A stretch of DNA of 64,000 nucleotides, taken from contig JANPER010000028.1 in assembly GCA_031423015.1 (NCBI GenBank), positions 1 to 64,000 on the forward strand. Reading direction: 5' to 3'. Both the position numbers and the translations under genes were made by a program. The stretch is from DATGPD01 sp031423015. Its GTDB lineage: Bacteria; Planctomycetota; UBA1135; UBA2386. Below are positions 33,427 to 41,708 of this stretch, in pieces. How positions within the stretch are numbered: the first letter of the stretch is position 1; each line of letters begins with the position of its first letter. The notes under the pieces were generated by a model. That model saw nothing but the letters and a program-made list of their open reading frames with translations, was not told the DNA's origin and did not search any database.

Positions 33427-35958
33427 TCAGCAGAACGTGATCGCGAGCCCATCACTTGCACTCAGCGTGCAGGCGCCTCCGCACGTCGGCGTGTTGAGCC
33501 ACACCCACTGCGAGTACACGGTCCCCGCAATGCCCAGCGGCACCGGGATCAGCAAATCCGAGTAACCGAACGGGTCGCTGCGCAGGCCGCCGATCGTGAC
33601 GACCGGCAACGTGCACAGGGTGATGCAGAGGAACTGCATGTTGACCGGTTGCACCCCGATCATGAGCGTGCCGAAGCTGCGCTCGGGGCCGCCGACCGAG
33701 ATCAACCCGAAGGTCTGCCCCGCAGCGGGCTTGGCGGTCACGTGCTGCGCCACCGGCCGGCCGCACGCGGGCGAGTCGACGCAGTAGCGCGTCACGCCCG
33801 TTGGCAACATGTCGATGGCGGCAACGAACGCGTCGCGCGGGCCGCCTTGGTAGGTGCGCTGGAAGGATCCTGAGACCGGCAGGTTGGTCGAGCTGGTGGT
33901 GCCGACGATCACCGCGCGGCCGTAGCCGTCGAGGGCCACGCCGCTGGCCTGGTCGTCACCATTGCCGCCGTAGTAAGTGGCGTAGTGCAGGCGACGCCCG
34001 ACGTGATCGATGCGGACGAGGAACGCGTCGTGCGTCCCGCCGCCGAAGGAGGGATACGCGTTGCCCGTGGTCCCATAGAAACCGCCGCTGGTGATCCCCG
34101 CGATCGTCGTCATGCCCGCTGAGTCCACGGCGACGCCCCGCGCGTAGTCATGGCCACCGCCGCCGATGTACGTGCAGTACACGATGGAGTTGCCGTTTGT
34201 GTCGAGGCACATGGCGAACGCGTCCGGTTCACCCCATGGGCTGTTCTTGCCAGCCTGCATTGCGCCCGCGGTGACTGGCATCCCGTCGCCGTAGGCGTCG
34301 CCTACCACGATCGGACGGCCGAACCGATCGAGGACCAGGTCCTGCACGCTGTCCACGTGGTTGCTGCCGAACACGTGACAGAAATCGAGTTGTCGCCCAG
34401 GAGGCTGGGTCGGGTCGAGGCGCGCCACGAAACAGTCGTCGCTCCCTCGGGCCCCGCTGCTCGCCGTATGCATGAGGATGCTGCCAAAGATCGCACCGCC
34501 GAAGGTGATCGTGCCCGCCGCATCCGTGGCGACGGCCGTCGCCCAGTCATAGCCGTTGCCACCAAAGAAGGTCGCGTAGTGAAGTTGGTTAGCACCCTGC
34601 TGCGCCGGATCGAGGATCACCACGTAGCCGTCACGTACCCCGCCGCCGTACGCGGGTTGGTACGCGTTGGCCGTTGCCGGCGGGAACGAAGCGGAATAGG
34701 TCAACCCGACCACGACCGTGCGTCCGCCGGGCGCTTCGGCCAGGCCGTCGGGTGGCTCCCCGCCCGCCGTCTCACTCGATCCCAAGTAGGTGCAGTAGAG
34801 ACACGACGTCCCATTCCCACTGAGCCGCGCCACGAAGCCGTCGGGCGCGCCACCCTGAAACGTGGTCTGGAACGCGCCCGCCGTCACCGGCAAGTCGGTC
34901 GACGTCGTGGTGCCCGAGAAGTCCAACGTCCCGTCGCGGCGCAAGCACAAGTCGAGAGCTTGGTCGTCACGGTTGCCGCCGAAGAACGTGCACCACACCT
35001 GCACCAAGCTGCCGCCCGTCGGGTCGAACCTCGCCAGGTACACGTCATTCAAACCCCCGGCGTAGAACGGTTGGAAGGATCCGAACGTGGTCGGGAAGCT
35101 CGACGCCGACGACGTGTGCCCGAGCACGTACACCTCGCCGCTCGCCGCGCGCACGACGTCGACCGCAACGTCGTCATCGGCGCCCCCAAGGTAGCTACCC
35201 CACAAGAGGCCGGGGTCGATCACCAGCTTGCTGGTGCCATCCCAACCGTCAACCGCAAACCCGTAGCGGTCGTCGCCCAGCAGACGGAAACGACTCGCGA
35301 GCGGCTGCATCGAGCCATCGCGCGCGAGCACGAAGGTGCGCGGCGGCGGTTGGATGAAGTCGCCGAGCGCAGTCGTCGCCACCAAGGCGCCCTGCGCGTC
35401 GAGCGCAAGCCGATCCGCGCCGAGGCAGCGCATCGCCAGCGACGCCAACTCTGCCTCGGGCGACAGAATCAGGTCGTACTCGAAGCCATGCTCGCCCTGA
35501 CGCAGACGCAGATCGACGCCATCGACCACGCTGCGGTAGACGAGCGCACCGAAGCCAGGCACCGCAAGCGCGGGCTCACCCGCGCCTCGCATGAAGTTGA
35601 AGCGACCTGCCAGCGGCTCTTCGCCTTCCGGCACTCCTTGGTGCGCACCTTCGACCTGCAGCGCCAGTGCCACGCCGCGCGCCTGCCCTGCCTCGACGCT
35701 TTCGCGCTGCAACACGATCCGCCCGTCCGCCTCGGCGCGCAGCAAGGTGCCGGCGAAGCGGCCAAGGTAGCGCACGGGTGCGGGCCACTGGCCGTGGTTG
35801 GGAATGAAGCGCAGCGCCGGATTGGGCGTTGTCCCTGAGTTGGGAGATGTCGCTGCCGAGGTCTGCGGCTTGGGCTTCGGCAGCAGATGCGGCACGAAGA
35901 GGTCCTGAGCGGACAGCGGCACGAGAAGGCCAAGAACGAGAAGAGCGCGTGGATGCAT
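33427..35958 (-). CDS. Large secreted SBBP-repeat protein
   Basis: 843 residues from the ATG at 35958, signal peptide MHPRALLVLGLLVPLSA. Residues about 45-250 form the beta-sandwich leader seen before SBBP repeats (FIPNHGQWPAPVRYLGR ... SVVDGVDLRLRQGEHGFEYD). Residues about 260-720 have about nine SBBP beta-propeller blades with the pattern YCTYIGGGGHDYARGVAVDSAG. The last about 115 residues form a Cys-rich version of the recurring C-terminal domain. Probably a surface or extracellular protein; function unknown. Its start region is duplicated at 37462-37687. Confidence 0.85.
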   Translation of the reverse strand: MHPRALLVLGLLVPLSAQDLFVPHLLPKPKPQTSAATSPNSGTTPNPALRFIPNHGQWPAPVRYLGRFAGTLLRAEADGRIVLQRESVEAGQARGVALALQVEGAHQGVPEGEEPLAGRFNFMRGAGEPALAVPGFGALVYRSVVDGVDLRLRQGEHGFEYDLILSPEAELASLAMRCLGADRLALDAQGALVATTALGDFIQPPPRTFVLARDGSMQPLASRFRLLGDDRYGFAVDGWDGTSKLVIDPGLLWGSYLGGADDDVAVDVVRAASGEVYVLGHTSSASSFPTTFGSFQPFYAGGLNDVYLARFDPTGGSLVQVWCTFFGGNRDDQALDLCLRRDGTLDFSGTTTSTDLPVTAGAFQTTFQGGAPDGFVARLSGNGTSCLYCTYLGSSETAGGEPPDGLAEAPGGRTVVVGLTYSASFPPATANAYQPAYGGGVRDGYVVILDPAQQGANQLHYATFFGGNGYDWATAVATDAAGTITFGGAIFGSILMHTASSGARGSDDCFVARLDPTQPPGRQLDFCHVFGSNHVDSVQDLVLDRFGRPIVVGDAYGDGMPVTAGAMQAGKNSPWGEPDAFAMCLDTNGNSIVYCTYIGGGGHDYARGVAVDSAGMTTIAGITSGGFYGTTGNAYPSFGGGTHDAFLVRIDHVGRRLHYATYYGGNGDDQASGVALDGYGRAVIVGTTSSTNLPVSGSFQRTYQGGPRDAFVAAIDMLPTGVTRYCVDSPACGRPVAQHVTAKPAAGQTFGLISVGGPERSFGTLMIGVQPVNMQFLCITLCTLPVVTIGGLRSDPFGYSDLLIPVPLGIAGTVYSQWVWLNTPTCGGACTLSASDGLAITFC

Positions 35959-36088
35959 GACGGTGGGTAGGAGCGAGACCGCCAAGGCGGCGGCAACTCA
36001 CACGCGCGCGCGCGGCACAAGGTGCGCCTCGCTTTCTTGCCGTCTTCGCTCTCTTCTTGGCGCGGCGGCTCGCTCGCGCGCAGTTCCA
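35861..36088. repeat. SBBP gene start and upstream DNA, copy 1
   Basis: This 228-bp stretch covers the first 33 codons of the SBBP gene, its start and about 130 bp upstream. It matches 37462-37687 in the same orientation, including GCGCGTGGATGCATGACG and TTCTTGGCGCGGCGGCTCG. Confidence 0.8.
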
Positions 36089-36117
36089 TCTGACGACGAC
36101 CCGCCACGACCGACGGC

Positions 36118-36684
36118 TCAACGTCCGATCGCCGCGACCTCAGGCGACCCACGCAACGCCTCGAAAGACCGGCGGAACAGATCGTTCATCGCCGCCGCGA
36201 TCACCTTGTCGCTCGAGCCCGCGGTGTGGTTGGCGCCGGTGACCGTCTCGACCCAACGCAGCTTGCCATCGTGGTCGGTGACCGTCCACTCGACCTTGGC
36301 CGTGACGGCCAGCGGTTGCAGGCCGGGGGACAGACCCGCGGTCAACACGACCAAGCGCGGGACCACCAGCGCCGACTTGCCCGGACCGGGCCGAGTTCGG
36401 TTCTCCTCCCCAGACGCGAGCGCGACGTTCCGGAACACGCGCCCGACCACATCCTCGCACGACGTCGCAAGGTAGCCTCCGAGCGGGATGAGCCACGTGT
36501 CGCCACTGACCCCGCGCTCCCACTTGGCGTCGCGCAAGGCCTTTGGAATCCACAGCTCGACGTCCAGTGGAATCGGCGCGGCGCTGGGATAGCCGGACAC
36601 CGGCTGCGACGGAGCCGGGAAGGTGTGTGTGCACGCGGTCGCGAGCGCCACGGCAAGAAGTACGATTCGAGGGAACGCTCTCAT
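36118..36684 (-). CDS. Lipoprotein of unknown function (gene B of pair)
   Basis: 188 residues. The N-terminus MRAFPRIVLLAVALATAC is a lipoprotein signal (lipobox ATAC, acylated Cys-18). The mature part contains IPLDVELWIPKALRDAKW, SGDTWLIPLGGYLATSCEDV and TAKVEWTVTDHDGKLRWVET, the layout of small outer-membrane lipoproteins with a strand-rich fold. No known family is recognised. Its ATG overlaps the stop of the upstream lipoprotein (ATGA), so the two are coupled and may form a complex. Confidence 0.65.
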   Translation of the reverse strand: MRAFPRIVLLAVALATACTHTFPAPSQPVSGYPSAAPIPLDVELWIPKALRDAKWERGVSGDTWLIPLGGYLATSCEDVVGRVFRNVALASGEENRTRPGPGKSALVVPRLVVLTAGLSPGLQPLAVTAKVEWTVTDHDGKLRWVETVTGANHTAGSSDKVIAAAMNDLFRRSFEALRGSPEVAAIGR

Positions 36685-37307
36685 TGGACCTCCGGCGTAA
36701 CCTCGACATGGATGTGGCGCGTCGTACGCGTCGCGAGATCGAGCACCTCGACGTCCAACCCCAACTGCTTGGGTCGCTCACCACCCTTGTGGTCGAAGTA
36801 GACGAGGCCAGAGACAGACTCGCCCGGGGACAGCGTCGCCGACTCCAATCGGTTGGTGACGAAGGCCCAGTTCCTGAAGTCGCCGTTCGAGAGAGCGTTG
36901 TTCGCGACCACGTTGGCGATGATCGCGGGCACCAGCGCTAGGAAGATCAGCACGCCGCCGAGGACCGGGTTGAGCCCACTCGAGGGGGCGACGATGTTCG
37001 TACGCGCCGACGGCGCGCTCACCCCCGACCCGGCGGACAACGAGGCTCGAATCTGCTCGGGTCGCAGCACAAAGCTCGCGTCGTGAGCATGATTCGTTGC
37101 CCTCAGCAGCACCGGCAGCACACCGCTGGTGATCGGATCGAGTCCGAGGTGGGCGCGGCACGTCAGCGGGCTCGGCAGCGTCGCCAGCAGCGCCGGTTGC
37201 CCGGCAGCCGAGGGACTGGGTGGCAGCGCGTGCGACTCGAGGTCGGCAAGGCGCAGCGGACTGCACCCTGTGGTCATCAACAGGGTGGTCATCAACAGTG
37301 TGGTCAT
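36681..37307 (-). CDS. Lipoprotein with transmembrane segment (gene A of pair)
   Basis: 208 residues if started at the first of three ATGs (37307, 37292, 37277) made by a 15-nt tandem repeat encoding MTTLL-MTTLL-MTTGC. The lipobox is LMTTGC, so Cys-13 would be acylated. A hydrophobic segment VLGGVLIFLALVPAIIANVVA lies near residues 125-145, followed by SVSGLVYFDHKGGERPKQL and a beta-rich tail. The open frame extends further upstream into a duplicated SBBP gene start, but that part is a remnant, not this gene. It overlaps gene B by 4 nt. Family not recognised. Confidence 0.6.
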   Translation of the reverse strand: MTTLLMTTLLMTTGCSPLRLADLESHALPPSPSAAGQPALLATLPSPLTCRAHLGLDPITSGVLPVLLRATNHAHDASFVLRPEQIRASLSAGSGVSAPSARTNIVAPSSGLNPVLGGVLIFLALVPAIIANVVANNALSNGDFRNWAFVTNRLESATLSPGESVSGLVYFDHKGGERPKQLGLDVEVLDLATRTTRHIHVEVTPEVQ

Positions 37308-37461
37308 CAACTGGGCGAGAAAGCAACTCCCACGTTGCGCGACCAAACGAGGACGTCGCCCTTGCCGCAGCGGCGCTTCGCTTCCGCGCACCGTCGACGG
37401 CATCGAGCCATGGGAAGAGCAAGGAGCGCTTGTGCGCGCTTCGCCGGCCTGCGCCGCCAAG

Positions 37462-37687
37462 GTCTGCGGTTTCGGTTTCGGCAGCAGATGCGGCACGTGG
37501 AAATCCGGAGCGGACAGGGGCACGAAACGGCCAAGGGCGACAAGAGCGCGTGGATGCATGACGAAGTGGGTAGGAGCGGGAACGCCAACGCAACGGCAAC
37601 TCACACGCGCGCGCACGGCGCAAGGTGCGCCCAGATTTCTTGCCCTCCTTGCTGTTCTTGGCGCGGCGGCTCGCCAGCACAGTTCCA
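37462..37687 (-). pseudogene. Duplicated 5' fragment of the SBBP gene
   Basis: The DNA matches 35861-36088. It contains an ATG at 37559 starting MHPRALVALGRFVPLSAPDF and about 32 codons, after which similarity stops. The frame then runs on by chance into the lipoprotein gene. It fills most of the 428-bp stretch between the lipoprotein and the nucleotidyltransferase gene. Confidence 0.7.
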
Positions 37688-37735
37688 CCGACCAGCCACC
37701 CCGCCGGAGGCGGACCGACTGCTAGCATCCCGCCT

Positions 37736-38152
37736 GTGAAGCCAAGCACGGAGCAGCGCTTGATGCAGTTCTTCGCCGTCGAGAACGACGTTGCGGCTGT
37801 CTGGCTGTTCGGGTCCCAAGCGCAGGGACGGGCTCGACCGGATAGCGACATCGACTTGGGTGTGCTGTACGCAGACGAGCGTGCACCGCAGGACGTCGTC
37901 AGCTGGCACCGCCAGATGTACTCGCGCCTTGCCGCGTTGGGCATCGGTGAGGTCGACCTCACCCTGCTCGACCGCGCCGATCCAGTCTTGCGACGTCAGG
38001 TGTTCGAGCATGGTCGGCCGCTCCTGGTGCGTGATCCGGCGCGTGCGATCGAGTTCCGCGTCCGCTCCTGGGCCGAGTACCTCGACCTAGCGCCGTATCG
38101 CGATCGCGTGTTGGCCGCCAAGCAGGCGGCGGCGAGAACGAAGAGTGGCTGA
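37736..38152 (+). CDS. mntA: MntA-like nucleotidyltransferase antitoxin
   Basis: 138 residues, GTG start at 37736. The minimal nucleotidyltransferase signature is VWLFGSQAQGRARPDSDIDL (GSx10-12DxD), with a third acidic site in EVDLTLLDRAD. Known MntA proteins AMPylate the HEPN toxin HepT. The next gene overlaps by 8 nt and encodes a HEPN protein, so this is a MntA/HepT-type toxin-antitoxin pair. The catalytic residues are intact. Confidence 0.8.
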   Translation: MKPSTEQRLMQFFAVENDVAAVWLFGSQAQGRARPDSDIDLGVLYADERAPQDVVSWHRQMYSRLAALGIGEVDLTLLDRADPVLRRQVFEHGRPLLVRDPARAIEFRVRSWAEYLDLAPYRDRVLAAKQAAARTKSG

Positions 38153-38570
38153 CCGCGACGTCTTGGCGGGCAAGCTGGACGCGATCCGCAGTCACATCGA
38201 CCGCGTGCGCCGCAGCGGTGCACTGGACGCATCCCGTTTCTTGGACGACCAAGTCGTACAAGACGCAGCCCTGTTCAACTTGGTACAGGCGACACAGTCT
38301 GCGGTCGACGTGGGCGCCGTGCTGATCGCGCTGCGCGGTTGGGAAACGCCCGTGAGCCTGGGCCACACGTTCGCTGTGCTGCAGGAACGCGGAGTCGTGA
38401 CGAAAGACCTGGCGACGCATTTGGCCGAGCTAGCCGGGTTGCGCAACCTCCTCATGCATCGCTACGGCAAGGTCGACCTCACACGCGTGCATCGCGACCT
38501 GGCGAGGGATCTCGATGTGCTTGATCGCTTTGCGTCGTCGGTCTCGTCGTTGCCCGAGACGTCGACCTGA
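38145..38570 (+). CDS. hepT: HepT-like HEPN toxin (DUF86)
   Basis: 141 residues, GTG at 38145 overlapping the antitoxin gene. All-helical HEPN fold with the catalytic motif AGLRNLLMHRYGKVDL (Arg, 4-6 residues, His, then Tyr), as in HepT RNases. Family HepT cuts tRNA; AMPylation of the Tyr by the partner neutralises it. The RxxxxH and Tyr positions are all present, so the toxin should be functional. Confidence 0.8.
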   Translation: MADRDVLAGKLDAIRSHIDRVRRSGALDASRFLDDQVVQDAALFNLVQATQSAVDVGAVLIALRGWETPVSLGHTFAVLQERGVVTKDLATHLAELAGLRNLLMHRYGKVDLTRVHRDLARDLDVLDRFASSVSSLPETST

Positions 38571-38670
38571 AACCCGTGACTCATCGCTGGCGGTGTGATG
38601 CGCCGCGGCTCGAACGCAGAGCGCGGAGTCCACACTGGACTCGCGCCACCGCTCGCTGCACGCTGCTCGC

Positions 38671-39105
38671 ATGAGCCGAGAAACCCCTGACTATCACGAC
38701 GCCGACCTGGTCATCCGCCTGTACGAGCTGCGCCGCGAAGCCGTGATGCGTGCGTCGCGCGATGCGATCAACGGCAAGTTCCTGCCGCGCACCTACGACG
38801 AGCTGCTGGCGATCACCGCGCCCGAGCACCCGATGAACGCTGCGTTCCGGCAGGTGTCGACGTACTGGGAGATGGTGTACGGCATGGCGCGGCACGGGAT
38901 CGCGCACGCGGAGTACCTAATCGAGAACAACGCCGAGGGCCTGCTGCTGTTCGCCAAGGTGGCGCCGCACCTCGAACGCTTCCGCAAGGACCGCGCGCCG
39001 ACGGCGTTCCAGCACGCCGAGTGGGCAGCGCGCGAGACCGCGGTCGGGCGGCAGCGTTTTCAGATGTTCAGCAAGCGCATCGAAGCGCAGCTCGCGGCGA
39101 AGTAG
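38671..39105 (+). CDS. Conserved small helical protein, unknown function
   Basis: 144 residues, ATG at 38671. Predominantly helical and charged, no signal peptide; landmarks are DADLVIRLYELRREAVMRA, YWEMVYGMARHGIAHAEY and LFAKVAPHLERFRKDRAP. The layout resembles small DUF4760-like proteins, but I cannot confirm this. Cytoplasmic by inference. A 28-bp gap separates it from the opposite-strand M56 gene. Confidence 0.55.
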   Translation: MSRETPDYHDADLVIRLYELRREAVMRASRDAINGKFLPRTYDELLAITAPEHPMNAAFRQVSTYWEMVYGMARHGIAHAEYLIENNAEGLLLFAKVAPHLERFRKDRAPTAFQHAEWAARETAVGRQRFQMFSKRIEAQLAAK

Positions 39106-39132
39106 CGCGCAGCGTGCAGGTCGCCGCGGCCA

Positions 39133-40758
39133 TCACTTCGCCGCCGCGTCCTTCTTGCTCACCACCAGGGTGCCCTTGGCATCCTCGGTCACCGTGCATC
39201 CCACCTGCTCAACCGTGCGCAGGAGCGCCTCTTTGCACGGCACGTTCCGCAACAGCACGGTCACCTTGCCGGTGAGCGTCGATGGCACCAGAATCGTCTT
39301 CTCTGAGACCATGGAGATCGAGGCGATCACTCTGGTGACGTCAGCGTCCTCGAAGTTGAAGAAAACTCGCGGCTCCGGAGTTCTCGCTTCGGCGGCGGGG
39401 GTGGCGGGTGTGGTGGCGGCGGGCAAGGCTAGGGTCGTCGCCTGCGTGGCGGTGAGAGAAGTCGGCGGCGCCGCTTCTTGCACAGCGTCCCTCCCCACAT
39501 TGGTCGCGGTTTCCTTGTCGGCCGCGACAACCTTTGCCGTGGCGCTTGGCGTCGCGTTGCCATCGCCGCGCAGGAACTCAGCCCTTACGATCGCGATGCT
39601 CGGCGACATCAGACTCGTGAGAGCATCGAACAACGGTTTTGCGTCGCCCGTGACAGCGAAGGTCACCGTAACAGTCCTCTTGGTCTCCGCGGCAGGCGCC
39701 GGCGTCGGAGCGGTACTGGCCTTTGCGGGCGTATCCTGTGCAATCAACGCTGGCGACGCCCATCCCAACGAGCCGGTGATGGCGACCAAGAGAGCACTGC
39801 TCCGACGCACGAAGGCGTGCAGATTGGAGCAGCGGGTTGCGAGACGGTCACGACGTTGCAGCAGCATGTTCATCCTCCTGAAGAACTCGGTTGGACGGCC
39901 GAGGACAGCCAGAGCGGCGCCTCGCGGCAGTGATGCCGCGGGCAGACCCTCGGCCAGATCGATCAACTCACGCACGTAGACTCCCTTGTCGAGGTGGCGC
40001 GCGGCGAGGTCGTCGGCCACCAACTCGGCGGCCAGTCCAGCCTCGCGACGAATCCACCAGAACAAGGGATTCCAAAACAGCAGGGGCGCCGCGAGCGCGA
40101 ACAGCAAGTGTCCGAGCAGATCGCCCTGGGCCAGATGCGCCAGCTCGTGCAACAGCACCGGGCGCAGGTCGCGCACACTGCCATCGCCCGCACGCGCTTG
40201 CAGCAGCGATGCCGGCAGCACGACGCACGGCCGCAGCACGCCGCAACAGAACGGGCGCGCTACCTCGCGACTCACCAGCACCCGCAGTCGACACGACGCC
40301 AAAGGCAACGCGTGGGCTAGCGCGGTGATGTTCGCCGGCGCGGGCGCGCTGCGTCGCAACAGGCGACGCAGGCCGACGAGCGCGAATACCAACCGGAGCA
40401 GCATCAACGCCGCTCCGGCGACGAGACCCGCGCCGACGATCGCCAGCGCGTCGACAGTCGATGTAGGGTTGGCGACTACCAGGACAACCGGCGCATCGAC
40501 CGCAGTCAGCTCGGGCGCGACATCGAGCAGGACAGGCGACGGACCCGCCACCACCGTGCGGCGCAGACTGGGCGACGGCACGATCGCCAGCAGTAACCAG
40601 ATCCAGAACACCGCCACCACCGACTCCGCAAGCCGCCGCCGATGAATCGGCGCGCGCGACACGGCAAGGCTCAGCGCACCCGTGACCATCAGCACCGTCG
40701 CACCCACCAGGAACGCGACCGCGTTGGCATTCCACCAATCGACAAGCAGCGCGATCAC
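39133..40758 (-). CDS. BlaR1/MecR1-type M56 membrane peptidase with C-terminal STN-like domain
   Basis: 541 residues. Four hydrophobic segments in the first about 240 residues flank the zinc motif LLHELAHLAQGD (HExxH near residues 201-205) and the third-ligand region ELVADDLAARH. Residues about 315-465 are a Ala/Pro/Thr-rich linker. Residues about 467-538 (VFFNFEDADVTRVIASISMV, GKVTVLLRNVPCKEALLRTV) form an STN/secretin short domain like the one in PilQ and GspD N-domains. BlaR1 normally carries a penicillin-binding sensor there; an STN domain in its place is unusual. The upstream BlaI-type repressor gene overlaps by 4 nt. It probably senses an envelope signal and relieves repression. Confidence 0.8.
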   Translation of the reverse strand: MIALLVDWWNANAVAFLVGATVLMVTGALSLAVSRAPIHRRRLAESVVAVFWIWLLLAIVPSPSLRRTVVAGPSPVLLDVAPELTAVDAPVVLVVANPTSTVDALAIVGAGLVAGAALMLLRLVFALVGLRRLLRRSAPAPANITALAHALPLASCRLRVLVSREVARPFCCGVLRPCVVLPASLLQARAGDGSVRDLRPVLLHELAHLAQGDLLGHLLFALAAPLLFWNPLFWWIRREAGLAAELVADDLAARHLDKGVYVRELIDLAEGLPAASLPRGAALAVLGRPTEFFRRMNMLLQRRDRLATRCSNLHAFVRRSSALLVAITGSLGWASPALIAQDTPAKASTAPTPAPAAETKRTVTVTFAVTGDAKPLFDALTSLMSPSIAIVRAEFLRGDGNATPSATAKVVAADKETATNVGRDAVQEAAPPTSLTATQATTLALPAATTPATPAAEARTPEPRVFFNFEDADVTRVIASISMVSEKTILVPSTLTGKVTVLLRNVPCKEALLRTVEQVGCTVTEDAKGTLVVSKKDAAAK

Positions 40759-41153
40759 GGCGCCTCCCCCGGCTTGGTCTCAATCGCGTCGAGCAACTGG
40801 CGCAAGCGCGCGATCTCCTCGGTGGTCGGCTTGCGCAACGCGACGGCGCTCGCCACGAGTTCATCGACGGCGCCGCCGAACGCGCGCGTGAGCACCGTGC
40901 CGACCAGCCGGCTACGCGTCTCGTTCGACCCCGTCGCCGGCCGGTAGACGAACGTGCGCCCCGCCTTGCGGAAGGCGACCAAGCCTTTGTCAGTCATCGT
41001 GCGCAGAAACGCCTGCACCGTGTTCTGCACGATGCCCAGCTCGGTGCGCAGCTCCTCGTAGACCTCGCGCACGGTGGCCTCGCCGCGTTCCCACAAAATG
41101 CGCAGGATGCGCAACTCGCGTTCGGTGGGCTCGGGGATCGCTTTGCCTTGCAT
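40755..41153 (-). CDS. BlaI/MecI/CopY-family transcriptional repressor
   Basis: 132 residues. Winged-helix fold with LRILRILWERGEATVREVYE, LGIVQNTVQAFLRTMTDKGL and VYRPATG, followed by the C-terminal dimer helices ALRKPTTEEIARLRQLLDAI. It overlaps the M56 gene (ATGA) and so forms the standard two-gene signalling unit in which the membrane peptidase leads to removal of the repressor. A CTTAG-CCGA-CTAAG dyad lies 18 nt before the ATG and could be its operator. Confidence 0.85.
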   Translation of the reverse strand: MQGKAIPEPTERELRILRILWERGEATVREVYEELRTELGIVQNTVQAFLRTMTDKGLVAFRKAGRTFVYRPATGSNETRSRLVGTVLTRAFGGAVDELVASAVALRKPTTEEIARLRQLLDAIETKPGEAP

Positions 41154-41171
41154 GTCCCCGGGATCGGCAGG

Positions 41172-41185
41172 CTTAGCCGACTAAG
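41172..41185. promoter_or_regulatory. Possible BlaI-type operator dyad
   Basis: Perfect inverted repeat CTTAG, 4 nt, CTAAG, 18 nt upstream of the repressor's ATG. Size and place fit an autoregulatory operator, but the dyad is short. Confidence 0.35.
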
Positions 41186-41231
41186 TTGAGAAGAACTGGC
41201 GACTGAGATCGACGCCGCCGGCGGCGAGGCA

Positions 41232-41702
41232 GTGGTGAGTCAGCTCGCTTACACGCACAACCTGATCGCAACTCCGCTCGACCGTGGCCGCGGGCTGTGG
41301 GAGTTCCTCAACATGAATGGCGCCAAGCGCGCCGAGATCTCCTCGCGTGCAATCGTCGCGACACCGGCTGAAGTCCGCCGCATGCGTGACGTGCGGGTCT
41401 GTGTCGCGACCCAAATCACGGTGCAGCATGTGCGAGCGACCGTGGCCACCCAGACCTTGCGCCCCTTCTTCGCGGGGAATGGCGCCGGCGGCAGCCTCAA
41501 CCTCGGCACCGCCGGCAACGAGCGCGCCATCCTGTTGCAGGGAATGAGCGACAACGTAGCACAGGCTATCGACATGATCGCGGAGGTTGACCAGCCTGAA
41601 CCGCTTGGGAAGATCGAAGACGACCGCCTGACCTTGTTGGAGAAGCGCGTGATCGCGCTGGAAGAGGCGATCAAGCGACTCGAAGGCAGCAAGCCCAAGT
41701 GA
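41232..41702 (+). CDS. Secretin N-domain-like protein, probably 5' truncated
   Basis: 156 residues from a GTG at 41232; the frame is open upstream only to 41190. The middle (VRATVATQTLRPFF, then GGSLNLGTAGNERAILLQGM and NVAQAIDMIAEVDQP) matches the N1/NolW-type small domains of bacterial secretins, in which this pattern lines the periplasmic channel. The C-terminus is a coiled coil (LTLLEKRVIALEEAIKRLEG). There is no signal peptide and no secretin pore domain, so it is likely the remainder of a longer exported protein. It is adjacent to the M56-STN gene, which carries a related domain. Confidence 0.5.
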   Translation: MVSQLAYTHNLIATPLDRGRGLWEFLNMNGAKRAEISSRAIVATPAEVRRMRDVRVCVATQITVQHVRATVATQTLRPFFAGNGAGGSLNLGTAGNERAILLQGMSDNVAQAIDMIAEVDQPEPLGKIEDDRLTLLEKRVIALEEAIKRLEGSKPK

Positions 41703-41708
41703 ACGCAG

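Noticed and set aside
37308..37559. Lipoprotein gene started at MHPRALVALG, giving about 290 residues
   Set aside because: The frame is open, but this region is a duplicated SBBP gene fragment; the lipobox LMTTGC requires a start just before it.
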